Assembly (NCBI GenBank): GCA_020726505.1
Contig: JAHLEZ010000005.1
Location: 1,550,001 to 1,614,000 of the forward strand
DNA from: Leptodontidium sp. MPI-SDFR-AT-0119
Lineage: Eukaryota; Ascomycota; Leotiomycetes; Helotiales; Leptodontidiaceae
DNA length: 64,000 nt
Direction of reading: 5' to 3'
Position 1 is the stretch's first letter, and every line of letters begins with the position of its first letter. The notes beneath the pieces are model-generated. The model was not told the origin of the DNA and made no database searches. It worked only from the letters and a program-made list of their open reading frames with translations. The translations under genes and the position numbers were made by a program. This document shows, piece after piece, positions 1 through 9,484 of this stretch.

Positions 1-321
1 TGTGGGAGTTGATGGTACGAGGCGCAAATTAGATGAGTAAATGAATTCTGTCAATCTGCACGCAGCACATGATTCTTCAATTTCCCAGTTCCAGTACTTG
101 ATCGACAGAGTGTTGTTCGAGAATCTTTTTGTCGAAGTACAAGAGACGCAGAAATTATCCAAGCAGTACAATTTGCATACACCAGATCCGGGCGATGCAA
201 ACTCTTTCAACACCAACAAAGTGACATTCAAGTCAATGTAAACTTCCCCTTAGTTTTCCCAGCGACGATCCACCTCTAGGACTTTATTACGATCTCTCGC
301 TTTCTAACCCTGGGCCCAAAC

Positions 322-752
322 CATGGCTCCGACTCATGATCCATTGTCTCCAAGGAGGAGACCCTCGCGCGCACTCACAACACCGCCTCCCAGGTACCGA
401 AGAAGTTAGAGTACTCATTTTCAACGCCCGTCAGATTTCAGTATTAGAATTGCCAAGAATACTACTTCGCCCTCGAGAAGGGGGGAGGTCGAATCCTTTG
501 GCTTTTGGGAGACGTTCGCCTGCCCACACCCCCACCTGACCCTTCTCATCGGACGATAACCCCGTCCAAGATGAGGCTGACGGGGCAGATGAGTACAGCT
601 CGGGCGAGGTGGATATGTTCCTGATCTACGAGGAGATGAACGAATTTCTCCTAGCCACGCACGCTGAAATGCAATGGAGAATGTATCAAACTGAGCCTAC
701 TGTCTATGAAGCTCGAATTATCGAATAGCATTTCTAAATTTTGTCTCCGCTA

Positions 753-785
<33 letters not shown>

Positions 786-1611
786 ATTCCAAATTTTCCT
801 ACGACGAAGCTCTGCGAGGAGACTCATGAGACTACGCCTGTAGGCAAGGCAGTTTGTAGAGTTGTATAACTCTGATGCAGAATTCTATTCGTACATGCAC
901 GATTTGTAAGGAGACTTCTCGCCCCAGATGCGTTCCATCACACATTCAAAATCTAACAGACACTCAGGCTCAGCATTCGAGAATGGTTAAATGACAAACT
1001 ATCTCTTGTTCATGATTGAAAATCCCCCCCCCGTAGGCTGGCCGCTCATATTATAAATTTAGAACCGGAATCAGAGAGTGGTGGACAGCTAATAACACCA
1101 TGTGGCAAGAGCAGAGACAAATTGTACGAAATTGAAACAACGATTCAAACTCTACAGCTGAGACAGGTGGAGGCGACGGTTTCCCAATCGAATAGAAACG
1201 ATGCATACTAAAATGACAGAAAGTTAGCATATTTACCCCAAGTGAATGACTCGACCCTTTTACTTCCACCTTCACCATACAAGAAGAAATTCGCTGTTCT
1301 GCCTGAGATCAATTATTCGATGGGGTGTCTTGCGGGGACTGAGATATCCAATCTGACGAGATGTGTTTGATCCGAGCTTCCAGAGCCTTATCTTGGGCGT
1401 AAACTGCAAGTCGTTGTTTTTAAACCAGTCAAGCAATGACTCTTTGGCCGTAGATTGCACTTCGATTTGGTACAAAGAAAAAGGACTCGCCGAATGGGTC
1501 AGGCCTGCGAAAGACGATGTTGAAGCTGATCTTCAAACATTGGCCAGAATTGACTACGAAAACACGGTTGAAAAAACAAAGCTTGAATGGGAATTGAATT
1601 TCTATTTTTAA
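322..1611 (+). pseudogene. Decayed gene of unknown function
   Basis: No family is recognised. Several stretches on the plus strand look coding but cannot be joined into one frame. A start at 322 opens a Pro/Arg/Ser-rich segment. An acidic segment around 567-728 ends at TAG. A segment from about 1034 to 1211 is rich in Glu, Gln and Leu and may be coiled coil. An open stretch from 1224 to 1370 shares its frame with that segment but lies beyond an in-frame TAA. A final open frame covers 1363-1611. Between them lie a 29-base C run and a shorter C run at 1024-1032. I infer an eroded multi-exon gene. A live gene with introns I failed to place is the alternative. Confidence 0.3.
755..783. repeat. 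Poly-C run, 29 bases
   Basis: Uninterrupted C homopolymer lying between two coding-like segments of a decayed gene. Its length in the assembly should be treated as approximate. Confidence 0.9.
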
Positions 1612-2251
1612 AGGCTTTTTTCTTTCTCTAAGTATTTCATGGTCTCATTCATCAGACATGGCTTAATTAGGTGCAATATTCGGATGCTTGTGCACAAGCT
1701 AGTTTAGTTCCACTGGTGGTTTTGAAGGACTTGGAGGCTTCTTTAACTAATTCTCAAATACAACAATACTCAAACAATGAGACTCCACAAGAGAAAACTC
1801 ACAATTAGTAAAACTCTTTTGGACTTTTACACTTGTTTTGTGCATGCTTTTTTAATTTTCTTCCATAATGTCCTTGTTGTTGTTCGCTCGCTTGCTTACA
1901 GACGGGCACAGACCAACTTCGTAAGCGAGGCGAGGCTGCCAGGATGACCCAGAATCCAATCCGATGAGCGTCTAATACAATGACATAGCAGTATTTGGTT
2001 TGGGGGAAGCCAAGAAGTCACGCGAAGAAATTGAACCGCTGTTTTGGAACTAGAACGCTTGGGAGCAATTTTTGACCCGATGACTGACTAGGTTTGAAAG
2101 TGACGGGAATACACGAGGGGCATCAAGACGTGAAGACAATTCAAATTCATTAGTGCTCGTTATTGCCTCACAAGATATGCTCATCCAGTGCCATTGCATA
2201 TATTGTAGTTGGCTTGTCATATCCCATCAACTAATCACCCACAGATTTCCT
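1612..2251. other. Gap without a recognisable gene
   Basis: AT-rich stretch downstream of the decayed gene and downstream (3') of the minus-strand repeat peptide gene. Only short shadow frames are present and nothing could be assigned. Confidence 0.5.
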
Positions 2252-2820
2252 TCAGTTTCCTTTTCCGGCTCCGAAAAGGCCTGCCAGCGCACTAGCTGGG
2301 TTACCTGCTGCTGCCTTGCCACCTCCAGCGCCCTGTTTTAAACAGCGTTAGATCTAGTTTAGATTGTAGGAACGTAATGGCTCTCTTACCTTATTGATGT
2401 CTCTTGTTGTTCTTGGCTGCACCCTTTCCACCGAAAGACCTGCTAGCGCACTAGCTGGGTTACCTGCTGCTGCCTTGCCACCCTCCAGCACCCCTGTTGA
2501 AATAGTATTAGATTATGTGTAGAGTTTGGGAAAGCAATCTTACCTTGTGATGTCTCTTGTTGTTCTTGGCTGCACCCTTTCCACCGAAAAGACCTGCTAG
2601 CGCACTAGCTTGGGTTACCTGCTGCTGCATTACCACCTCCAGCGCCCTTGTGATGACGAGGGTGCCAAGGCAACGTCTGCTTGAGCTACATCGACCTGTT
2701 TACCTGATTAGTCTGAGCTCTACCATCACAGGTTTTGAACTCACTGGAGCAGCTTGAGCAATGGGCATGGTAGCCATCAAGGCCACAGCCAAAAGTTGGG
2801 TGAGTGCTGTCCAATTGCAT
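2252..2820 (-). pseudogene. Broken small secreted-peptide gene with three tandem exon units; candidate RiPP precursor
   Basis: Reading the minus strand from about 2820, one frame encodes a hydrophobic signal-peptide-like stretch ending in an AQAAP-type cleavage site. A GT-AG intron follows at about 2696-2744. Then come three near-identical units at 2646-2544, 2493-2390 and 2332-2252. Each encodes a Gly/Ala-rich segment (GAGGG, ALAGLFG). The first two end in a basic stretch containing NNKR, a Kex2-type Lys-Arg site. The units are separated by related introns at 2494-2543 and 2333-2389. The last unit is open and ends at TGA 2252-2254. The signal region and the first two units differ by single bases in short homopolymers, so the frame is broken. 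Kex2-punctuated repeats behind a signal peptide are the hallmark of dikaritin and victorin precursors, and the neighbours fit. The units lack tyrosine, so the core residues are unknown and another Kex2-processed secreted protein is possible. Confidence 0.5.
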
Positions 2821-4069
2821 GATGACGATTGTGTGTTGTAAAACGGATGTAATGAATGCTACTGGCCAGCAGGTGAAAGTTAAAGCAGCTAAGAAAATTG
2901 TATGGACTGGAATGAAAGCAAGCTGCAAAGTGTAAAGAAAAGAGCAAGATTGAGAAGTTAATGAGCACGTATCTGGAAGCCTTGGGTTACTTATACAGCC
3001 TTCTTCCCACTGTCAGACAGTACCAAAAAGCCTTACCTCAAATAGAAACCGAAACCGGATGGAAATCTGTGCCGAGTCAGTGACGGAGAATGCTGATCTC
3101 TTGTCAGCGAATTGTCTCACCTCGCCCCAGTTGACCATTGACGGCTAACCAAGATGGTATTCCTCGGTTCCTGCAAGTCCAACGCAAGTGTCACTGCATC
3201 ACACTTTGTACCTAGCACCTAGGAATACCAGTTTCATCCCATCGTTAAGAACCACGACGTCCGTATTGGTCCATACCGAGCTCGATCAATTCAAACTCCG
3301 ACCAAATGCTTGTGGACTGTAGCTTACAGTAGGACTGACGATCCGATGATTGGATACGATTGGCCACTGCTCAGGATGAGCAATCGGTGTTCGGACACTG
3401 CGGGTGGCTTAGAGGATCTCTCGCCTCAAGGTCTTCAGTGTATCATATTGCGATTGGCTGAATTATTGTAACACCAAACAAATGCCTGTCGATCGCTCTG
3501 GGGTTCCATTTCAAGTCCCGATGTATCGGGGTCGCTTAAGCCCCTTCACTTCTTTGAAGTTAAGCGAACCGCCACGATCCTGAAACCAAACAGTCGCAGA
3601 AAACACCAAGCGCAACAGATCCACCAGATTTTTCCAGCTTTCATCACACCTTCCATGCCTCCGACCTGCTTCTCGTAACACTGGAGGTCAGCTACATGTT
3701 TCGATTTGCGCTTTTCCCCACATGGTTCCCACACAGCAGGACTTCCTCCCAAAATTTCAGAAGTTCGAGCCGATATCCCGAGCTTGGCGAGCGACAATGC
3801 ATTGCTTATTTGGTGTATGGTAATGCCTCCAACGGGTCAAACCATAGTGTAACACTTCCAGCGTCTGGCATCGCATTCTCGTCGAACCTAGAATTCGTCA
3901 CTATCAACGGCTGTTGACATTCACTAGTTCGTGTATTCGATTTGCCTTGGGCCTGACATCTTAGCAACGACTTCAAGGTCAGAAAGAAAGCAAACACTCA
4001 CCCACCGTTACTACCTTCTGCAATCATTCTCTCATCAAAGTTGAAGTGTTGGAAACAGCTGTGCTACCA
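2821..4069. promoter_or_regulatory. Divergent intergenic region between repeat-peptide gene and first UstYa gene
   Basis: No convincing gene was found. The stretch lies 5' of both flanking genes and so should hold both promoters. A perfect 10-base inverted pair, TGGTATTCCT at 3155-3164 and AGGAATACCA at 3221-3230, is the only symmetrical element noticed. Its role as a regulator site is a guess. Confidence 0.3.
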
Positions 4070-4088
4070 ATGATGGGGGGCTCTGAAT

Positions 4089-4971
4089 ATGACTATGACA
4101 AGGTATCTTCGGATGGAACATGCTCGACAATTGCAGAGGATGAAGAGGGTAGTTCATATCCTCGATCTGAAGCAACAACATGAGAGGAGAGTACAAGGGA
4201 ATTGTCTTAAGCGCCTCATAATCGCCAATTCGGTTCTTTTTCTCACCTCCGTGGTTCTCTTATCAGCAACATACATTCGGAGCATCCCGACAACAGCTCA
4301 ATATCTCGAAAAGTTTTCGTCATACTCACCGGCTCGGGTAGCTGTCAAGTATGTGACTGGCACGTTCAACGCAACCCAAGGGGACGCCACCGGCTACGTT
4401 GGCACCAGTAATGAGACGGAGGAGATGTGGGATTGGGTCACAAGGACTATCGGTGACCAAATGATTACTCCGGAGGAGCTGAAGCTTGTCGAGAAGCCCG
4501 AGACATCTGTCAAGACGAAAGATCCAAAGACAGGCAAGGAGGGGTATCGCATTGGCATCGAGGTTTTCCATCAACTGCATTGCTTGAACCTTGTCAGAAA
4601 GAGCACACATCCAGAATTTTACATGGGAAAAGACGATTTCAAGGAGGACAACAAGGACAAAATACGAGCACATCTTGGTAAGCAATCATTGAAATTCGCT
4701 CCTCCGACGTAGCTTTCGTGTTACGAGCAGCAGTAGACGTCCTGGCAGCCGTGACACGAGAACTCTAACACATCTCTTAGATCACTGTCTAGAAATGCTT
4801 CGAATGAACATCATGTGTCAGGTTGACATCGGTGTGATAACATTTCACGAAAGAGCCGATATGCCCGGAGATCCATGGCCAGATTTCAGCACGAAACACG
4901 TCTGTCGAGACTTTGATGCTGTCAGAAAGTGGGCTATCGAAAACACTGTTGCAAACGACGATATATTTTGA
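4089..4971 (+). CDS. UstYa-family (DUF3328) membrane oxidase-like protein
   Basis: Exons 4089-4677 and 4781-4971, joined by a GT-AG intron, give about 259 residues. A single transmembrane segment (LIIANSVLFLTSVVLL) follows the N-terminal tail, and the lumenal part has the two family motifs: HQLHC, and HLDHC, which is formed across the splice junction. UstYa proteins carry out oxidative cyclisation or hydroxylation of ribosomally made peptides in fungi; the motif residues are thought to bind the cofactor. The start is uncertain. A second frame from ATG 4070 encodes an acidic tail (SEYDYDKVSSD, AEDEEGSS) that resembles family N-termini better but stops at 4181-4183, one frame off the body. A frameshift near 4150-4200, or a poorly matched intron from 4102 to about 4217, would explain this. 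The family call is firm; whether it is intact is not. Confidence 0.85.
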
Positions 4972-5750
4972 AGGATTCATGACGGTTAAGGCATAGATAG
5001 CAGGCAAGGAGTTACAGGCATGGTTTCTGAGGGCAAGAGTCTATTCCAGACGTTGAGGGGCGGTAATGTTTTGGGTTGAGCTTTTAGAGAGGTGCACTTA
5101 GGAGGATTGATCGAAATCAGCTTTTGATGTACTCAATAGATTTTCCGAAGGGGGAATGGAGATCAGGGCCAAAGAAATTGTCACAAATTTTCTACGAACC
5201 AATTTTGGTGTAAGCTGGGGGTAATGTCAAAAAGATTATAATAAGTAGCTGTGTTCATTTCGTCCCACAAAACGGGCAAGGACTTTGGAGCACCAGGGGA
5301 ATTTATTCATGAGACCACAGGTATTCTCTCTGTTGTTTCTGAGCTAAAACTATGGCCTCCCTCAACGACGCATATAGCTGAATCTGATATTTACACAAAT
5401 GAAGAAAACATTGAGTTTACCGGCTCGTGAATAAGTCTGCCAATGTGTGAGCACAGTTCCTGATAGATTTTGCTGCGTCTGAGATAAGGCTACGGTACAT
5501 ATGCACACTCAAAAAATGCTCGCAAGAGAAATTCTGAACCGTAACTTCTGGATCATCCATAAATGCAGTTTACATTCCGTGACCAAAATAGCTAAAGGCT
5601 TCTTTTGCTCAGTGTTGTAGAAATTGAGCTGCGTCCCATCAAAAGATGCAGCCATTGGCAACCTCTCCATGCCATGCCTAGGGAGTCCATGGGGTATCCC
5701 GATGGGATAGAAACCCTCCGGTACATATATGCCCTCTATTTCGAGCTCAA
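4972..5750. other. Convergent gap between the two UstYa genes
   Basis: Lies 3' of both flanking genes. No open frame with family resemblance, no repeat and no RNA gene was seen. Confidence 0.5.
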
Positions 5751-6710
5751 CTAGTAAATCTGTTGATCATCGTACGCCCTGACGCTTTCCAAATAGTTTA
5801 TGACCTGGCTGTAATCCTTGCAAACTATAGGATGTCAGCAAACGAAAATCGCATTTGACGCAACAAGAACTTACCATGCTTTGAATCCCAGCCATCGGAG
5901 CCTCCATTGTGATCTGGGAATGTTGTTTCTAATCCTTCCAGAGCCATATCTGCTGAACACATAATCGCCTGCCGCATGTAATCAAAACAATGGATCATGT
6001 GCCAGTGATGGTCTTCTGGCAAAGTTATGTTTGCTGTTAACCCAGAATAGGTCTCAACAATTGCAAATAAACAATGTAGCTGATGAGTCATAGAGGTCGT
6101 GAAGACAGTCTTGTTTGGCCAAATGATCGGATGTGGTAGGTCATGATATCTGTGTGTGTCGTTGACCCACTGGAAACCGATTCCGTCTGTGAAGTTGTCA
6201 GGACCTGCCATTGCATGAGTTCGGAAGATCTTACGAGGCATCAATTCATTCCATGCCACCAGAACTTCTTCACGGAAGAATTCCGTAGTGTTGTAAGGAG
6301 CAAATGTCTGATTGATGTGGAACGTCGTGATTTGAGTTCCGACTGTTAATCTCGTCAGCGGTCTGCTACCAATTTGAAGTTTGGAGATTCTGGGGGCCCA
6401 TACAATGTGGTCCAACGCCTGTCATATCTCCACCAACTTCATGTTCACTGGTCTTCGGAATGGCATTCTGGGACTGGTTTCGTAGCAAGAGTGCAATGAC
6501 GACCAGCAGCAACCCTATATCCAGGAACCAGCGTGCTTCCTTCAAAATGGATAGACATGTCGTTCTCCTTGGCTTCCTGGTGTATCTCTGCCTGAATTCC
6601 TCTGCACTCAGATGTTTCTCATCTCCCATCAGCGATTCTTCCACCTCAGTGATCGAGGAATCGTCTTGATCGTCCATCTGCACATTTTCGTATTTGAGTT
6701 GGCTGGCCAT
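5751..6710 (-). CDS. Second UstYa-family (DUF3328) protein
   Basis: Exons 6710-6404, 6342-5875 and 5824-5751 join cleanly. Introns are 61 and 50 bases with GT-AG ends and CTGAC branch sites. The product is about 282 residues. Order: acidic cytosolic tail (residues 1-55), one transmembrane helix (ARWFLDIGLLLVVIALLL, about 59-76), a TGVGPH stretch, then the paired motifs HQLHC and HMIHC and a C-terminal HVCKDY block of the family. Several N-x-S/T sites (NQT, NTT, NFT, NDT, NKT, NIT) fit a lumenal domain. It is the only member of the putative peptide cluster without visible damage. It probably acts in the secretory pathway on a ribosomal peptide; the substrate is inferred from context only. Confidence 0.9.
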
Positions 6711-7495
6711 GATGATTATTGAAAGGAAACAAACAACGCCAGCGTGTTGAAATTAGTAGAGAGCGAAGATTGGACAGTGTACAAAAATTGGCTAGGCAAA
6801 GGAAAACTGCTGCAGAGGACTAGAGGACCGGACGACCGAAAGCAGGTCCCGTATGCAAGGCTTTCAGCGTATGTGTCGGTGTGGCGATAGTAGAAACAAG
6901 TGATGTTTGAAATGGGGGATTTCATGACAAGGAAGATCCAAGTCCCTTGCATTCGAAGCCTTGGCGATACGTTCGCAAAACAATGCATTTCGAAGATCTT
7001 CAAACAATTAAGTTTCGGGTCTATTCGCCATCAGCCTCCGGGATGCATTAGCTTTCCCCATGAAACATCCCAAACTGGATATGAAAGAGCTTGGCACCAA
7101 CCGTTTCATCACCATCTCACCTCGTGTCGAGATTCCCTTCGCACGGACTAATATGCCAATCATATGAGCAAAAGTTGCTCGGAACAGGCTTGATCTTCGT
7201 CTGGTGTTCAACTTGGATGCATAATTGACTGCCACTTTGACCATAAGACATTTTACGGGTAGGAAGCTGGGACCCAACTCTTGGTGGGCATGGCTTGACT
7301 TTCGCTGAGCCCAAGCTCTCTGCCACATTTGTTAACACATTTGGCTCAACTGAGAATGAAATTTCTCTATTGGATTTCATGATTTCAAGTGGCAAAAACA
7401 CAGGCTCGCACATGGATTCCTTCTACACTGCGGTTTAGTACGAGGCAGTCTTGGCCATTCCCGTCAGGGCACATTCGAATGTCCATTGTCGAGCC
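6711..7495. promoter_or_regulatory. Divergent intergenic region between second UstYa gene and M28-like gene
   Basis: No supported gene. The stretch is 5' of genes on both sides, so it should contain both promoters. Overlapping minus-strand frames at 7008-7413 have no family features and are taken as chance. Confidence 0.4.
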
Positions 7496-8623
7496 ATGAG
7501 GAGCAATCACTTATCACTCAGCAACCATGTTATCACCATCTTCCTGGCTCTGCAAAGTCTCTTGCTATCTACGCGTGCCTATATGACACTCTCCGATGAT
7601 TTCTTGAGGAACGTATCTTCTGGTGGCCCGGACTTTGAACCTGACAACGGTGCTCTCCTGTCTCCGATTTTGATCCCCCGTGTCCCTGGTACTGCCGGCC
7701 ATGCATCCGTCCAACACCACTTCGTCAATTACTTCAGTACCCAGTTACCCAAATGGAACCTTCAGTGGTACAACTCGACTGCGACGACAACCAAAGGGGT
7801 TGAAGTCCCAATATCGAATCTTGTGTTCAGCAGAGAGCCACCGTGGACGATGACTGGTCAAGCCAACTTCTTGACCATAGCCGCTCATTATGACAGCAAG
7901 AGTACCCCCGAGAGGCATATAGGTGCGACGAGTGCTGTTCCTTGCGCCATCTTGATGCATGTTGCCCGAAGTATCGATGGATACATGACGCAAATGCACG
8001 ACGAGATGGATGCACTTGGTGAAGGCGGAACTGTGGCAATGGATATGGGTATTCAACTGGTTTTTCTTGACGGAAGTGAGTCTTTTGAAGGGGGTGAAGC
8101 TTCTCTTTATGGATCAAGGTAAGTTTTCTCCTCCACGATAATTCCCGATATTGACTTGTGACACAGAGACCTCAGCACAACTTTGGAGAGGAACATTAAT
8201 CCCGTGGGATCGGGCTATCCAAACGCGCTGAGCCAGGTCCGCATCTTTACATTACTGGATTCTCTGGGATCTGCTAGTCCAACGATCCCTTCATACTGCC
8301 TTGTTACAAGTTGGGTCTACCAGAGGATTGCCAATCTTGAAGCTCGGATGCGGAAAAATGGTCTTCTAGAGACGACTGCAGTGAAAGGGTTTTTGTCTGA
8401 AGGAAACGAGACGGACCTGCACCCTGGAGTAGTTGCCGATTACGTCCCGTTCATGGAAGCGGGCACTCCCTTCGTCAATCTTCAACCTTCGCCTCTACCC
8501 GACAATCAAAACGCTTTGGATGATAGTAGGAGCCTTGACGCTCGGACTGTTCGGGACTGGGTCAAGATTGTGACCGGCTTTACCCTGGAATGGCTGGACA
8601 TGATGGAGGTGTGGCCAGAATAG
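7496..8623 (+). CDS. Glutaminyl-cyclase/M28 peptidase-like secreted protein with lost zinc ligands
   Basis: Exons 7496-8118 and 8167-8623 give about 359 residues. I chose the ATG at 7496 because it starts a signal peptide (HVITIFLALQSLLLS); an in-frame ATG at 7451 would add 15 residues. Family blocks in order: IAAHYDSK, IGATSAVPCA, LVFLDGSESF, SLYGSR, LLDSLGS, DYVPFMEAGTPF, LQPSPLPD and ALDD. In zinc-dependent glutaminyl cyclases these read GATDSAVPCA, DGEE and VWHTMDD. Here the ligand Asp is deleted, the catalytic Glu is Ser and the ligand His is Asn; only one Glu of the DGEE block remains. The fold is kept but activity is doubtful. M28 members occur in victorin-type peptide clusters, and its position between the UstYa genes and the tyrosinase fits such a role. 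Confidence 0.85.
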
Positions 8624-8717
8624 GAAACGGTCTGCTCGAAATGGTGGAACCTGGGTCATCATGAGTTACGGTTAACTTGTGCTTGCGCATAGTTATCTTG
8701 AGAGCCTCTGAGCTACA

Positions 8718-8748
<31 letters not shown>

Positions 8749-9484
8749 TGGAAGCGAGCAGTCAATGAGGTATCGCTTCCTCGGTGCGAGGCGACGGCGC
8801 TGGGCCCCTCTGTGGGGAAAGAACTGAACAGGTAGCAAACAAGAACAAAAAAGTTGATATCTACTGGTCAATGTTACGATGCAATCGAAAGCCATCAGAG
8901 GCTTGCATGCCGGGGAAGTCCTGTCCTACGCTCAAGCGATGGAAAGCAGTCGAGTGAACAGTCCATCGAAATTGAAATATTAGATAAGAAGGTGTAATTA
9001 AACATCATTAAGTTTCTGAGACACTTTAAGATGCGTTGAAAATGGAAAAGTAACAAGAGTGTTCTGATGGATCTCTTGTCATGTCTCTCCCAGGGGCAGG
9101 CATCAGTTCATCGATGCCAGTTCGACCAGCAGAGCAGGAGAAGGCGATTTGCACATCAAATAGAATTTAGCTGAAGTAAGAACTCCAAATCGTCGTATTA
9201 GTGAAACGGCCAATTATCAGTGCTCAAAACCCCCCCTTCCCAAGCGCATCTTCACAGGCTTCGGTATGTTCGCTGATCAAGGTAAATGAGGCCCAGCATG
9301 TTCTCACGGCCTTCTATGAGAGACAAAACACACAGAGGAAGATTTGAAGCACGTCAATTGTACGTCGACAGCAAAAGGCCCAAAGTTTATGTCATAAAAT
9401 TGATCGTTTCTCGTTCTTTTCAACACACCAGACATATCGCTTTCTTCTCCAAGGCCAGCCCTCAACAATGCAACCCTAAGGCCA
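8624..9484. other. Convergent gap holding a poly-G run
   Basis: 3' flank of the M28-like gene and of the tyrosinase gene. It contains a 29-base G run and no recognisable coding segment. Confidence 0.5.
8720..8748. repeat. Poly-G run, 29 bases
   Basis: Uninterrupted G homopolymer about 100 bases after the stop codon of the M28-like gene. Confidence 0.9.
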
